This document shows positions 22,915 to 32,229 of a DNA stretch of 39,602 nucleotides, in pieces. Numbering within the stretch: the stretch's first letter is position 1; each line of letters opens with the position of its first letter. Source of the stretch: Aeromonas lusitana (GTDB lineage: Bacteria; Pseudomonadota; Gammaproteobacteria; Enterobacterales; Aeromonadaceae); NCBI RefSeq assembly GCF_002812985.1, contig NZ_PGCP01000024.1, positions 1 through 39,602 on the forward strand, written 5' to 3'. The translations under genes were made by a program, and so were the position numbers. Under the pieces are notes generated by a model. That model was given only the letters and a program-made list of their open reading frames with translations, had not been told where the DNA came from and did no database searches.

Positions 22915-24122
22915 GATGCTTTCTTTTCCATATTGAATTCGATGGCACACCAGCAGAAAACCAGACTCAGCGCATATAGATACAGCGTATTTTGATGCTC
23001 AAATGGCACATCGCTTAAGGCACTGATGGCAAACGATAGCGGTATCATAGTATATGGGGAACCCCATCCAGCCTTTTCTACTATCAGCTTCATTGGGTAA
23101 AACAGGAAGATCATCAGAGCCAGGATCCCTACCACACCCCGAATAATCAAATTCTGCATATACTGGCTATGGGCATGCGCCAGAGCAGGGTCCATCACCA
23201 AGGGAGACACAAGCCCCCGTGATATTTGCTGCTCTTTAACAACGGTAAAGCCGTCAGTGCCAACCCCAATCAGGGGTGATTCCAGGAATCCTAACCAGGC
23301 ACTCTCCCATGCCACAACGCGTAACCCCCATGAAGAGTAATATGTCCCTCCTTCAATCCCCTTCATATCGGAAACTGCCTCGGCCATTCGCCCCTGTACA
23401 ATAGTATTTGTCTGATAAATACCACCAGCCAAGGCCACTAACAGTAAAGCAACAAATGTATATTTAAATGGTTTATATAGAGACTTATATATTATTAAAA
23501 TACCAATCACAGCACCCAAAGCTAGCCATACACCACGACTCTGGGAAAGATAGAGAGCAAGCAAAGACGCGCTTAAGGCGACCAAAGAACCGATCTTCAT
23601 CCAACATATTTTTCTTGCTCTGATGAACAGACACCAATTTAAGATAACCAAAGTCAAAGCAGCCTGTGAAAATAAAATAGCATTGGTAAAGCCTTCTACT
23701 CTGACAATACCATTTTCATACTGCCAAAGACTCAATAGACCCAACCCAATACCACCAACCAATATGGCAATGCAGCCCACTGAGAGCAGTATCTTTTTTC
23801 TGGGCATCAGCAGAGAGAACACGGAAACATAAAACAGACTTCGCATGACCCCATACTGATCTCCATGAATGATTCTGTTTATCAAGATTACTACGGCGTA
23901 GAAGATAAACACCCAAATGAGGCGTCTATCGGTAAATAAAACATCCTTCTTCCCCCCGATAAAATAGTTAAGCAAGCCAAGCACACCAGACGCAACCAAC
24001 AAGTTCGACAGAATGCTCTGGCCGGAAGGAACCAGAAACAAACCACAGAATGAAAATGCAATCGTCAGCGCAAAAGCGGCTGTTGTTACCTTATCGAGAA
24101 ATTCAAGAGGCTTAATAGACAT
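22911..24122 (-). CDS. waaL: O-antigen ligase family membrane protein (WaaL-like)
   Basis: A 403-residue polytopic membrane protein with about eleven to twelve hydrophobic segments and the Wzy_C/WaaL-type periplasmic loop (about 230-325). The SQSRGVWLALGAVIG segment and HAHSQYMQNLIIRG, with the conserved His of this family, are visible. WaaL joins O-antigen from undecaprenyl diphosphate to lipid A-core in the periplasm. An O-antigen polymerase (Wzy) is the main alternative, but the LPS-core neighbours favour ligase. The gene is strikingly AT-rich (14 G/C in the 60 bases 23461-23520), unlike its flanks, which suggests horizontal exchange. ATG 24122 has AGGAA upstream; a TTG one codon earlier is also open. 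Confidence 0.82.
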   Translation of the reverse strand: MSIKPLEFLDKVTTAAFALTIAFSFCGLFLVPSGQSILSNLLVASGVLGLLNYFIGGKKDVLFTDRRLIWVFIFYAVVILINRIIHGDQYGVMRSLFYVSVFSLLMPRKKILLSVGCIAILVGGIGLGLLSLWQYENGIVRVEGFTNAILFSQAALTLVILNWCLFIRARKICWMKIGSLVALSASLLALYLSQSRGVWLALGAVIGILIIYKSLYKPFKYTFVALLLVALAGGIYQTNTIVQGRMAEAVSDMKGIEGGTYYSSWGLRVVAWESAWLGFLESPLIGVGTDGFTVVKEQQISRGLVSPLVMDPALAHAHSQYMQNLIIRGVVGILALMIFLFYPMKLIVEKAGWGSPYTMIPLSFAISALSDVPFEHQNTLYLYALSLVFCWCAIEFNMEKKAS

Positions 24123-24128
24123 CAACGC

Positions 24129-25889
24129 TTATTTCCTGAAGACATAATTACCACGGATCTTGCGCCACAGCCCGAACACATCGGTGCGAGGGAAGATGGC
24201 GATCCGGCGGATCTGAAGCGGATCCTGATGCATGGCTCTGGGGCCGCTGTTGGTGGCCACAGCATAACGATAACCGGCGGAGCTAGCCTGGGCTTTCGCA
24301 TCATCATTCAGATCCCCGTAAGGGTAGGCAAAAGATACCAGTGAATGACCAAGCAGCTGCTCCAGCCTCTGTTTGTTAGCCCGTATCTCATGAGCCTGTT
24401 GCTCGGGTGCCAACTTGCTCAGACGCGGATGGGTCAAGGTGTGACCCCCTATCTCGATATGCTCAGATGCCCCCAGCATGCGAATTTCGTCGGCATTCAT
24501 CAGGGACACTGGCTTGTCGGGGTGAGTCGGGTGTGCCACATCCCAACGATTGTGATCTTCACCTGTGACTATGTACACCACAGCTTTGTAACCATATTTT
24601 TCAAGCAGTGGCAGCATGCGGGTGAGGTTGTCCCGATAACCGTCGTCGACTGTGATCATCAGGTACTTCTTGCCATATTGCAGGCGGTGGATAAACCCCT
24701 TGTCCGCCAAGTCCCTGAAGGTCAGCGTCTCGTAACCGAGCCACTTCATCAGCTTGAGGTGCTTCTCAAACATGGCGACGGGCAGCCAGGTGCCATGAAC
24801 TCCCTTTTCGCTCTCGTGCTCGATAAAACGGTGATACATGATGACCGGCATCTCACGGCGCAGGGTCTCCACCACAGCATCCTGATAGATGGATTCCAAC
24901 CCGGTCACTACCTCTTGCAAGCCATATTCCTGCTGGATGCGCTGGCGCAGCTGTTCAGACACGCCTTTGCTGGCCAGGGCCGAGACAACCTGGGGCTTCA
25001 GTGCGGCAAAATCGATCGCCAGATCCTGAGGCCCTATGTCGCCGAAGTTGCTGGCCAGCGCCTCATCCAGATTGGATTCGTCCACCAGCCCGATGGCCTT
25101 GGCCTCACCGATGGCGAAGGCCGGACGGCCACAGAGCAAGGCTTCCATCGCAACACGCCCAGCACCGATCACCAGATCGCAACCAGCCAACAAGGTGGGA
25201 ACATCGTCCACATAACCAACGAATTCGGCCTTTTCTTTGAATCTGGCAAAGCGCTCCGGCACCTGAGTGCCGCTGACGACCAGCACCTGGCAAGCCTCCA
25301 GATCCAGTACCTCATCCAGCAGGCGATAACAGAGCTCTCCCTTGGGGCCGCTCAACCGCCCTATGATGGCGATCACCGGCTTGGGATTCTCCGGCGCCGC
25401 CACAGGCTGGAACTTGTCGGTCTCGATGCCGTTGCGCAGTACCTGCACCTTGGCCGGATCTACCCCCAGGTTATTGATGATTTGGTGGGCAATATCCTCG
25501 CACACCGCCACCGCCCGATAGCCGAGCGCGTGGAAGGCCTTGCGCGACGCGTGCACCGGCTGACGACCGTGAACCGTGGTGATCATGGGCGTGCCGGTCA
25601 GCTTGCAGGCCACATAGCTGCTCCAACCGGAGGCGCGCGAGTGAGCGTGTACCAACTGGATATGGTGTCTCTTGATGAGATAAATGAGGTAAAACACATG
25701 CCAGAAGCGGCGCAAGATGCTGCGCTTGTTGAAACGCAGCTTGAACACGGGCCCTTGGGTGGGCTTGGTCAGGGTGTCTGAAACATAGAAGACATTATGA
25801 CCGCGTCGGGTCAACTCGTTGCCAACCGTGGTGGCATAGACCTCAGCGCCCGTCACCTCGAGCTGGGAGAGTGCCATCAATATATTCAT
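24129..25889 (-). CDS. Fused GT4 glycosyltransferase - polysaccharide deacetylase
   Basis: A 586-residue two-domain protein. Residues about 1-345 are a GT-B, family 4 glycosyltransferase: LEVTGAEVYATTVGNELTRRG at the N-terminus, VHAHSRASGWSSYVACKLTG, VQVLRNGIETDKF, VIAIIGRLSGPKGEL, and GAGRVAMEALLCGRPAFAIGE. Residues about 352-580 are a NodB-type deacetylase: PVIMYHRF, ITVDDGYRDN (Asp415-Asp416), the metal-ligand motif GGHTLTHPRL (His483/His487), and SFAYPYGDLND. Together they could add and then N-deacetylate a hexosamine in the LPS core or a surface glycan. ATG 25889 was chosen over GTG 25904. No linker, signal peptide or membrane helix is evident, so it is probably cytoplasmic. Confidence 0.9.
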   Translation of the reverse strand: MNILMALSQLEVTGAEVYATTVGNELTRRGHNVFYVSDTLTKPTQGPVFKLRFNKRSILRRFWHVFYLIYLIKRHHIQLVHAHSRASGWSSYVACKLTGTPMITTVHGRQPVHASRKAFHALGYRAVAVCEDIAHQIINNLGVDPAKVQVLRNGIETDKFQPVAAPENPKPVIAIIGRLSGPKGELCYRLLDEVLDLEACQVLVVSGTQVPERFARFKEKAEFVGYVDDVPTLLAGCDLVIGAGRVAMEALLCGRPAFAIGEAKAIGLVDESNLDEALASNFGDIGPQDLAIDFAALKPQVVSALASKGVSEQLRQRIQQEYGLQEVVTGLESIYQDAVVETLRREMPVIMYHRFIEHESEKGVHGTWLPVAMFEKHLKLMKWLGYETLTFRDLADKGFIHRLQYGKKYLMITVDDGYRDNLTRMLPLLEKYGYKAVVYIVTGEDHNRWDVAHPTHPDKPVSLMNADEIRMLGASEHIEIGGHTLTHPRLSKLAPEQQAHEIRANKQRLEQLLGHSLVSFAYPYGDLNDDAKAQASSAGYRYAVATNSGPRAMHQDPLQIRRIAIFPRTDVFGLWRKIRGNYVFRK

Positions 25890-25984
25890 AGTTATCCAAC
25901 TCACGACTAAGGTTGCTCATCCGCTCTGTCACACTACCATCATTCTTTGGTAACTGTGCCTGACAAGACTCGAGCAACTCAGGG

Positions 25985-27106
25985 TTAGGTATCGAGTAGA
26001 TGCTCGACATCATTCATGCTGCGTTTGAAGCTGAATATGTCGGCCCTATGCCTGGATAAATTGGCATAACGTTCGCGGATCCCCTGATCTTCCAACAGGA
26101 TTTTTATCCCTTTGGCCAAGGCCTGAACATCGTTGATGGGCACCAAGTAACCAAACTCACCGTCATTCAGCGCCTCTTTCGGGCCTGTACATGCCGTCGA
26201 GATGATGGCCTTGCCAAGTGTCATGGCCTCTACCAGTACCACAGGATATCCCTCATAACGGGAAGACATCACAAAGAGATCGCTACCCGTAATATAGGGG
26301 TAAGGATTGTCCTGAAACCCCAACAAGCTGGTGTGATCGCTCAGCTGATGTTCTTGGATATATTTCTCCAACGCCACTCTGTCCGATCCTTCACCAAGAA
26401 TGGTCAGATGGTAGTTCATCCCGGCGGCAATATTCTGACGATGTGCAGCCAACAAGAGATCGAATGCTTTTTGTGAATTAAGTAATCTGCCAATGGCTAG
26501 GACGTTCAATCCATCCCCAACCTTGATGCTCTCCTTCCCCTTGGCAGCGATATAACTTGTATCGATCGGGTTATAAATCACCGAAATATTGCTCTCGAGG
26601 GCAGGATGGAGATTCAGGACGGATTGCTTGACCCCTTCCGACACGCAGACGACCTCATCCATCTTTTCATACACCACCTTTTCAACCGCTCGAGGCAGAG
26701 TATGGTGCCGTTCAAGGTCGATATGAACCCAGGCTATTTTTTTCCGGGGGCCGTTGAGATAGGACAGCAGCAGGCTCGCATCCCCTTCCAGAAAAGAGAC
26801 GCCAACATCGAAATAATCGGGAATCAGAACATTGGCCAACCATGCTTTGGCCAGAATCAGGGAGTACCATCTTTTCTTCAGGGAATAAATGATCCCACGG
26901 CGCAGAAAACCCGTTGGCTCAGGTCCCAACAAATATTTTACCTTGATATAACTGGGCAATGTAGACAGATACACACCTTCATACCGCAGCAGCAATAGTG
27001 TTATTTCATATTTAGCTTCATCAAGATGATTGAGTATGTTGACCAGTACTTTCTCGGCTCCCCCGCCCTCCAGTGTCTCCATCAAGAACAGCACTTTTTT
27101 CTTCAT
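25985..27106 (-). CDS. Glycosyltransferase family 4
   Basis: A 373-residue GT-B enzyme: VLFLMETLEGGGAEKVLVNILNHL with the GGAE loop at the start, VHIDLERHHTL, VVCVSEGVKQSVLN, ISVIYNPIDTSYI, LNVLAIGRLLNSQKAFDLLLAA, and FVMSSRYEGYPVVLVEAMTLGKAII with the E-x7-E retaining-transferase signature. It presumably adds a sugar to the LPS outer core; donor and linkage are unknown. Base composition is lower in GC than hldD upstream. ATG 27106 has no good ribosome binding site; a GTG at 27118 is in frame. It lies downstream of the hldD terminator and 95 bp before the fusion gene. Confidence 0.9.
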   Translation of the reverse strand: MKKKVLFLMETLEGGGAEKVLVNILNHLDEAKYEITLLLLRYEGVYLSTLPSYIKVKYLLGPEPTGFLRRGIIYSLKKRWYSLILAKAWLANVLIPDYFDVGVSFLEGDASLLLSYLNGPRKKIAWVHIDLERHHTLPRAVEKVVYEKMDEVVCVSEGVKQSVLNLHPALESNISVIYNPIDTSYIAAKGKESIKVGDGLNVLAIGRLLNSQKAFDLLLAAHRQNIAAGMNYHLTILGEGSDRVALEKYIQEHQLSDHTSLLGFQDNPYPYITGSDLFVMSSRYEGYPVVLVEAMTLGKAIISTACTGPKEALNDGEFGYLVPINDVQALAKGIKILLEDQGIRERYANLSRHRADIFSFKRSMNDVEHLLDT

Positions 27107-27143
27107 ACTAGAAATCACATAATTTAAGGCGTGAACAAAGAAT

Positions 27144-27176
27144 ACAAGGGCTACCCGATATAGGGGTAGCCCTTGT
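27144..27176 (-). terminator. Terminator of hldD
   Basis: A perfect 13-bp stem, ACAAGGGCTACCC / GGGTAGCCCTTGT, followed on the minus strand by ATTCTTTGTT. The tail is only moderately T-rich, so some read-through into the GT4 gene is possible. Confidence 0.75.
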
Positions 27177-27193
27177 TACTGAAAAAAATTACA

Positions 27194-28153
27194 TCAAGCC
27201 CGGTTCAGCCAGGCCATGTAATCGGCCACGCCTTCGGCCACCGTCTTGAACTCGCCGTTATAACCGACACCGCGCAACTTGGTGAGGTCAGCCTGGGTGA
27301 AGCTCTGGTAACGGCCCTTCAGGTGATCCGGGAAGGGGATGTATTCGATGGCGCCCTGCTGGTGATGCTTGATCACCGCCTCGGCCACGTTCTGGAACGG
27401 CTCGGCACGGCCGGTACCACAGTTGAAGATGCCGGAGTGCTGCGGATTCTGCCAGAACCAGAGGTTCACCTTGCAGACGTCGTCCACATAGATGAAGTCA
27501 CGCATCTGACCACCGTCAGGGAAGCCATCACAGCCCTCGAACAGCTTGGGGTTGTCACCCTGCTTCACCTGGGTGTTGAGGTGGAAGGCAACGGAGGCCA
27601 TAGAGCCCTTGTGCTGCTCACGCGGGCCGTAGACGTTGAAGTACTTGAGACCCACGACCTGGGAGTTGATCTCCGGCATCCAGCGACGCACATACTGATC
27701 GAACAGCTGCTTGGAGTAGCCGTAGACGTTGAGGGGCTGCTCGAACTTGGGATCTTCGATGAAGTTGTCGTTGCGCCCACCGTAGGTAGCGGCGGAAGAG
27801 GCGTAGATGAAGGGGATCTCGCGCTCGATGCAGTAGTGGAACAGGTCCTTGGAGTACTCGTAGTTGACCTCCATGATGAACTTGCCGTTCCACTCTGTGG
27901 TGGCCGAGCAGGCGCCTTCGTGGAAGATCACCTCGATGCCGCCATCCCACTCCTCGAACTCGTCGCCGGAGACGATCCGCGCCTGGAACTCATCCTTGTC
28001 CATGTAGTCGGCGATAGTGAGATCGACCAGGTTGACGAACTTGGTGCCGTCGGTCAGGTCATCGATCACCACCACATCGGTCCGTCCTTGAGCGTTCAGC
28101 TGCTTGACCAGATTGCTGCCGATAAAGCCAGCACCGCCAGTTACTACGATCAT
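27194..28153 (-). CDS. hldD: ADP-L-glycero-D-manno-heptose 6-epimerase
   Basis: A 319-residue short-chain dehydrogenase/epimerase that makes the ADP-heptose used for the LPS inner core. Visible are the NADP-binding [45 protein letters not shown], the catalytic YxxxK in [31 protein letters not shown], and FDEL-equivalent [20 protein letters not shown] 28153 follows GAGG; the longer open frame upstream has no family similarity. It heads the minus-strand LPS gene run, as rfaD does in enterobacteria, but is separated from it by a terminator. Confidence 0.95.
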   Translation of the reverse strand: MIVVTGGAGFIGSNLVKQLNAQGRTDVVVIDDLTDGTKFVNLVDLTIADYMDKDEFQARIVSGDEFEEWDGGIEVIFHEGACSATTEWNGKFIMEVNYEYSKDLFHYCIEREIPFIYASSAATYGGRNDNFIEDPKFEQPLNVYGYSKQLFDQYVRRWMPEINSQVVGLKYFNVYGPREQHKGSMASVAFHLNTQVKQGDNPKLFEGCDGFPDGGQMRDFIYVDDVCKVNLWFWQNPQHSGIFNCGTGRAEPFQNVAEAVIKHHQQGAIEYIPFPDHLKGRYQSFTQADLTKLRGVGYNGEFKTVAEGVADYMAWLNRA

Positions 28154-28309
28154 GGAGTTTGCCTCGCGTACGTTGATGGCCACGTGTGACTGCCTGTTAA
28201 AGCTGTGTATAGTGAGCCAATTTGAAATTGCCGAAAAGTTTATCACGGGCCGCAAGGGGATTCGACCTCGATGACTTTCCCCATCTGGGGCCCGGCAGAG
28301 GGATCAGCG

Positions 28310-28954
28310 ATGAAGACCAGAGACAGGATCATTCACAGCGCCACCGAGCTGTTCAACGATCAGGGTGAACGCAACATCACCACCAACCACATTGCCGCCC
28401 ATCTTGGTATCAGCCCGGGCAACCTGTATTACCACTTTCGCAATAAAGAAGACATCATCCACTCCATCTTCGACCAGTATGCCCGCCACCTGAGCGAGAG
28501 CTTCACCCCGGCCCGCAGCAACGAGATCAAGCTGGAAGATCTGATGGGTTACCTGGATGCCATCTTCTACCTGATGTGGCAGTTCCGCTTCTTCTACGCA
28601 AACCTGCCGGACATTCTGAGTCGCGATGCCCCCTTGCAGCAGAAATACCTCAAGGCCCAGGAGCAGCTCAGAGCCGCCGTGGAGGCCCTGCTCAGGAGCC
28701 TGCGGGAGGGCGGCATCATAGCCGTCAGCGATAACGACCTGCCGGATCTGGGCCAGACCATCAAGATGGTGGTGACCTGCTGGATCCCGTTCCAGATAGC
28801 CCAGGCCCCCGCCACCCGCATCACCAAGCCCTTGTTGTATCAGGGGGTCTTGCGCGTGCTCTTCCTGCTGCGCCCCTATGTGCAGCCCCAGGTGGCTGAG
28901 CAGATCCGCCAGTTGGAACAGCATTACCACCAGCTGGCCCAACCAGCTGGGTGA
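28310..28954 (+). CDS. TetR family transcriptional regulator
   Basis: A 214-residue protein with an N-terminal TetR helix-turn-helix: MKTRDRIIHSATELFNDQGERN, ITTNHIAAHLGISPGNLYYHFRNKEDIIHSIF (about 1-55). An all-helical ligand/dimer domain follows, with QFRFFYANLPDILSRD. ATG 28310 is preceded by GAGGG. It is divergent from hldD and upstream of kbl-tdh on the same strand. Whether it controls either is unknown, and no clear palindrome next to its promoter was found. Confidence 0.9.
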   Translation: MKTRDRIIHSATELFNDQGERNITTNHIAAHLGISPGNLYYHFRNKEDIIHSIFDQYARHLSESFTPARSNEIKLEDLMGYLDAIFYLMWQFRFFYANLPDILSRDAPLQQKYLKAQEQLRAAVEALLRSLREGGIIAVSDNDLPDLGQTIKMVVTCWIPFQIAQAPATRITKPLLYQGVLRVLFLLRPYVQPQVAEQIRQLEQHYHQLAQPAG

Positions 28955-29083
28955 GATCTGTTTCACAATTGTTGAATATCAGCACAATAATTTGAATTCA
29001 TGGGCAGCGGTTGCAGTAAAATGTTGCCCATTCCAGGGTCTGCTGGCGTTTCGTCACGAAGGCCATGGGGCTCTCGCGACCAG

Positions 29084-29138
29084 ACCAACCAACCAACCAA
29101 CCAACCAACCAACCAACCAACCAACCAACCAACCAACC
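29084..29138 (+). repeat. (CCAA)13 tetranucleotide tract in the kbl leader
   Basis: A perfect period-4 run of 55 bases: thirteen CCAA units from 29085 plus partial ends. It ends 37 bp before the kbl ATG. Tetranucleotide tracts this long are prone to slipped-strand change in copy number; CCAA tracts drive phase variation of haemoglobin-receptor genes in Haemophilus. As RNA the tract contains only C and A and cannot fold on itself. A weak promoter candidate, TTGAAT (28992-28997) and TAAAAT (29017-29022) with a 19-bp spacer, lies upstream. Confidence 0.97.
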
Positions 29139-29175
29139 CTGATTACACAGCTAACACAGCGAATGAGGACCGAGG

Positions 29176-30366
<1,191 letters not shown>

Positions 30367-30384
30367 GCCCATGGCTGATTAATT

Positions 30385-30416
30385 AAAACGGGGGCCAAGG
30401 TTGGGCCCCATTTTAT
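30385..30416 (+). terminator. Hairpin between kbl and tdh
   Basis: GGGGCC / GGCCCC stem (30391-30396, 30404-30409) followed by ATTTTATT. It looks like a partial intrinsic terminator within the kbl-tdh pair. Confidence 0.6.
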
Positions 30417-30456
30417 TACCCTCTCTCTTCGGCCACGCGCCCTGAGGAATGTTGTC

Positions 30457-31482
30457 ATGAAAGCACTCTCCAAACTGAAATCCGAAGTCGGCATCTGGAT
30501 GACGGACGTCCCGGCCCCCGAGCTCGGCCACAACGATCTGCTGATCAAGATCCGCAAGACCGCCATCTGCGGCACCGACATCCACATCTACAACTGGGAC
30601 GAGTGGTCCCAGAAGACCATTCCGGTGCCCATGGTGGTGGGTCATGAATACGTAGGGGAAGTGGTCGCAGTCGGTCAGGAAGTGCGCGGCTTCGCGGTGG
30701 GTGACCGTGTCTCCGGCGAGGGTCACATCACCTGCAGCCACTGCCGCAACTGCCGTGCCGGCCGCACCCACCTATGCCGCAACACCATAGGCGTTGGCGT
30801 CAACCGCCCGGGCTCCTTTGCCGAATACCTGGTAATTCCGGCCTTCAACGCCTTCAAGCTGCCGGACAACGTACCCGATGAGCTGGCCGCCATCTTCGAT
30901 CCGTTCGGCAACGCAGTGCACACGGCGCTCTCCTTCGATCTGGTAGGGGAAGACGTACTCATCACAGGGGCCGGCCCCATCGGCATCATGGCCGCCGCCG
31001 TCTGCCGTCATGTGGGTGCCCGTCACGTGGTGATCACCGACGTCAACGAATACCGTCTCGAACTGGCCCGCAAGATGGGCGCCACCCGCACCGTCAACGT
31101 GAGCACGGAGAAACTCTCCGACGTCATGACCGAGCTCGGCATGACCGAAGGCTTCGACGTGGGGCTGGAGATGTCCGGCGTCCCAAGCGCCTTCCAGGAC
31201 ATGATCGACAAGATGAATCACGGCGGCAAAATCGCCATGCTCGGCATTCCCCCCGCCACCATGGCCATCGACTGGGGTAAGGTGATCTTCAAGGGATTGT
31301 TCATCAAGGGCATCTATGGCCGTGAGATGTTCGAGACCTGGTACAAGATGGCGAGCCTCATCCAGTCCGGGCTGGATCTCTCACCCATCATCACCCACAA
31401 CTTCCATATCGACGATTTCCAGAAAGGCTTCGATGCCATGCGCTCCGGTCAGTCCGGCAAGGTCATCCTGAACTGGGATTGA
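30457..31482 (+). CDS. tdh: L-threonine 3-dehydrogenase
   Basis: A 341-residue zinc-dependent medium-chain dehydrogenase, the same length as E. coli Tdh. It oxidises L-threonine to 2-amino-3-ketobutyrate with NAD+. Visible are [17 protein letters not shown] with the catalytic-zinc Cys, [14 protein letters not shown], the structural-zinc loop [15 protein letters not shown], the NAD motif [18 protein letters not shown], and [11 protein letters not shown]. The ribosome binding site is GAGGAA upstream of ATG 30457. It is downstream of kbl, possibly with partial termination in between. Confidence 0.96.
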   Translation: MKALSKLKSEVGIWMTDVPAPELGHNDLLIKIRKTAICGTDIHIYNWDEWSQKTIPVPMVVGHEYVGEVVAVGQEVRGFAVGDRVSGEGHITCSHCRNCRAGRTHLCRNTIGVGVNRPGSFAEYLVIPAFNAFKLPDNVPDELAAIFDPFGNAVHTALSFDLVGEDVLITGAGPIGIMAAAVCRHVGARHVVITDVNEYRLELARKMGATRTVNVSTEKLSDVMTELGMTEGFDVGLEMSGVPSAFQDMIDKMNHGGKIAMLGIPPATMAIDWGKVIFKGLFIKGIYGREMFETWYKMASLIQSGLDLSPIITHNFHIDDFQKGFDAMRSGQSGKVILNWD

Positions 31483-31517
31483 TATACCAGGCGCACCTTT
31501 CTCCTATTTGACCCAGA

Positions 31518-31545
31518 AAACCCGGCAAATGCCGGGTTTCTTTTT
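31518..31545 (+). terminator. Terminator of tdh
   Basis: Stem AAACCCGGC / GCCGGGTTT with AAAT loop, then CTTTTT. Confidence 0.9.
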
Positions 31546-31622
31546 CCCTTTGCCAGCCTCACTCCGCCCTTCCCCTGCAGAAACTTTCTTCACAGATTGC
31601 TTAACACTTCACACACAAGCGT

Positions 31623-31651
31623 TTAAATGGCTGTAACTATTCGGTTATAAT
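31623..31651 (+). promoter_or_regulatory. Candidate promoter of the cytochrome c5 gene
   Basis: A consensus TATAAT at 31646-31651 with TTAAAT 17 bp upstream (31623-31628), about 40 bp before the start codon. The -35 is weak, so an activator may be involved. Confidence 0.5.
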
Positions 31652-31692
31652 CCCGTCGTTTTCTAGGGATAATAAGAATCTGCTGGGAGTAG

Positions 31693-32145
31693 ATGAGCGT
31701 GTTGAGAAAACTGAGCTATTTGTTGGCTGCCGGCATCACGGTCGCCAGTCTGTCCGGCGCCGTGTTCGCCGCCGATGAGATGTCACCGGAAGCCATCGCC
31801 GAGCGCATCGCCCCAATCGGTCAGGTCTATACCGCCAAGGATCTGGAAGGGATAGCGACCGCCGCTGCCGCCCCTGCTGCCGCATCGTCCGGCCCCCGCG
31901 ACGGTGAGACAGTGTTCAAGGGAGCCTGCTTCGCCTGTCACGATACCGGTGCCGCCGGCGCCCCCAAACGCGGTGACAAGGCCGCCTGGGAGCCCCGCAT
32001 CGCCCAGGGCTTCGATACCCTGCGCAAACATGCCATCGAAGGCTTCACCGGCAAGGCCGGCATGATGCCACCACGAGGCACCTGCGCGGCCTGTAGTGAT
32101 GAAGAGATCGAAAACGCCATTCACTACATGATCGACAAGCTCTAA
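31693..32145 (+). CDS. Cytochrome c5 family protein
   Basis: A 150-residue periplasmic monohaem c-type cytochrome. The signal peptide is MSVLRKLSYLLAAGITVASL...VFA with cleavage near residue 26, followed by an Ala-rich linker. The haem site is GACFACHDTGAAGAPKRGD (CxxCH), with the distal Met region in GKAGMMPPRGTCAACSDEEI; the second Cys pair there is typical of cytochrome c5. It is likely a soluble or membrane-associated electron carrier to a terminal oxidase. GGGAG precedes ATG 31693. It could donate electrons to the cbb3 oxidase implied by ccoG, but no direct link is shown here. Confidence 0.92.
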   Translation: MSVLRKLSYLLAAGITVASLSGAVFAADEMSPEAIAERIAPIGQVYTAKDLEGIATAAAAPAAASSGPRDGETVFKGACFACHDTGAAGAPKRGDKAAWEPRIAQGFDTLRKHAIEGFTGKAGMMPPRGTCAACSDEEIENAIHYMIDKL

Positions 32146-32229
32146 GTATTTGAAAGGGCTTCTATTGCGGCCCTTTCAATCTGTTTACTTCCGGCTACCC
32201 TTGAAGGTACGTTTATTCGGGAGTCTTGC

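Noticed and set aside
24345..25781. A long open frame antisense to the GT4-deacetylase fusion
   Set aside because: It has no recognisable motif or ribosome binding site. The opposite strand has complete GT4 and NodB signatures.
25912..25978. An inverted repeat GTTGCTC ... GAGCAAC in the GT4 spacer
   Set aside because: Only 7 bp with 53 bases between, no T-run; compatible with chance.
29084..29138. A CRISPR-like array
   Set aside because: The units are 4 bp with no spacers; this is a simple tetranucleotide tract.
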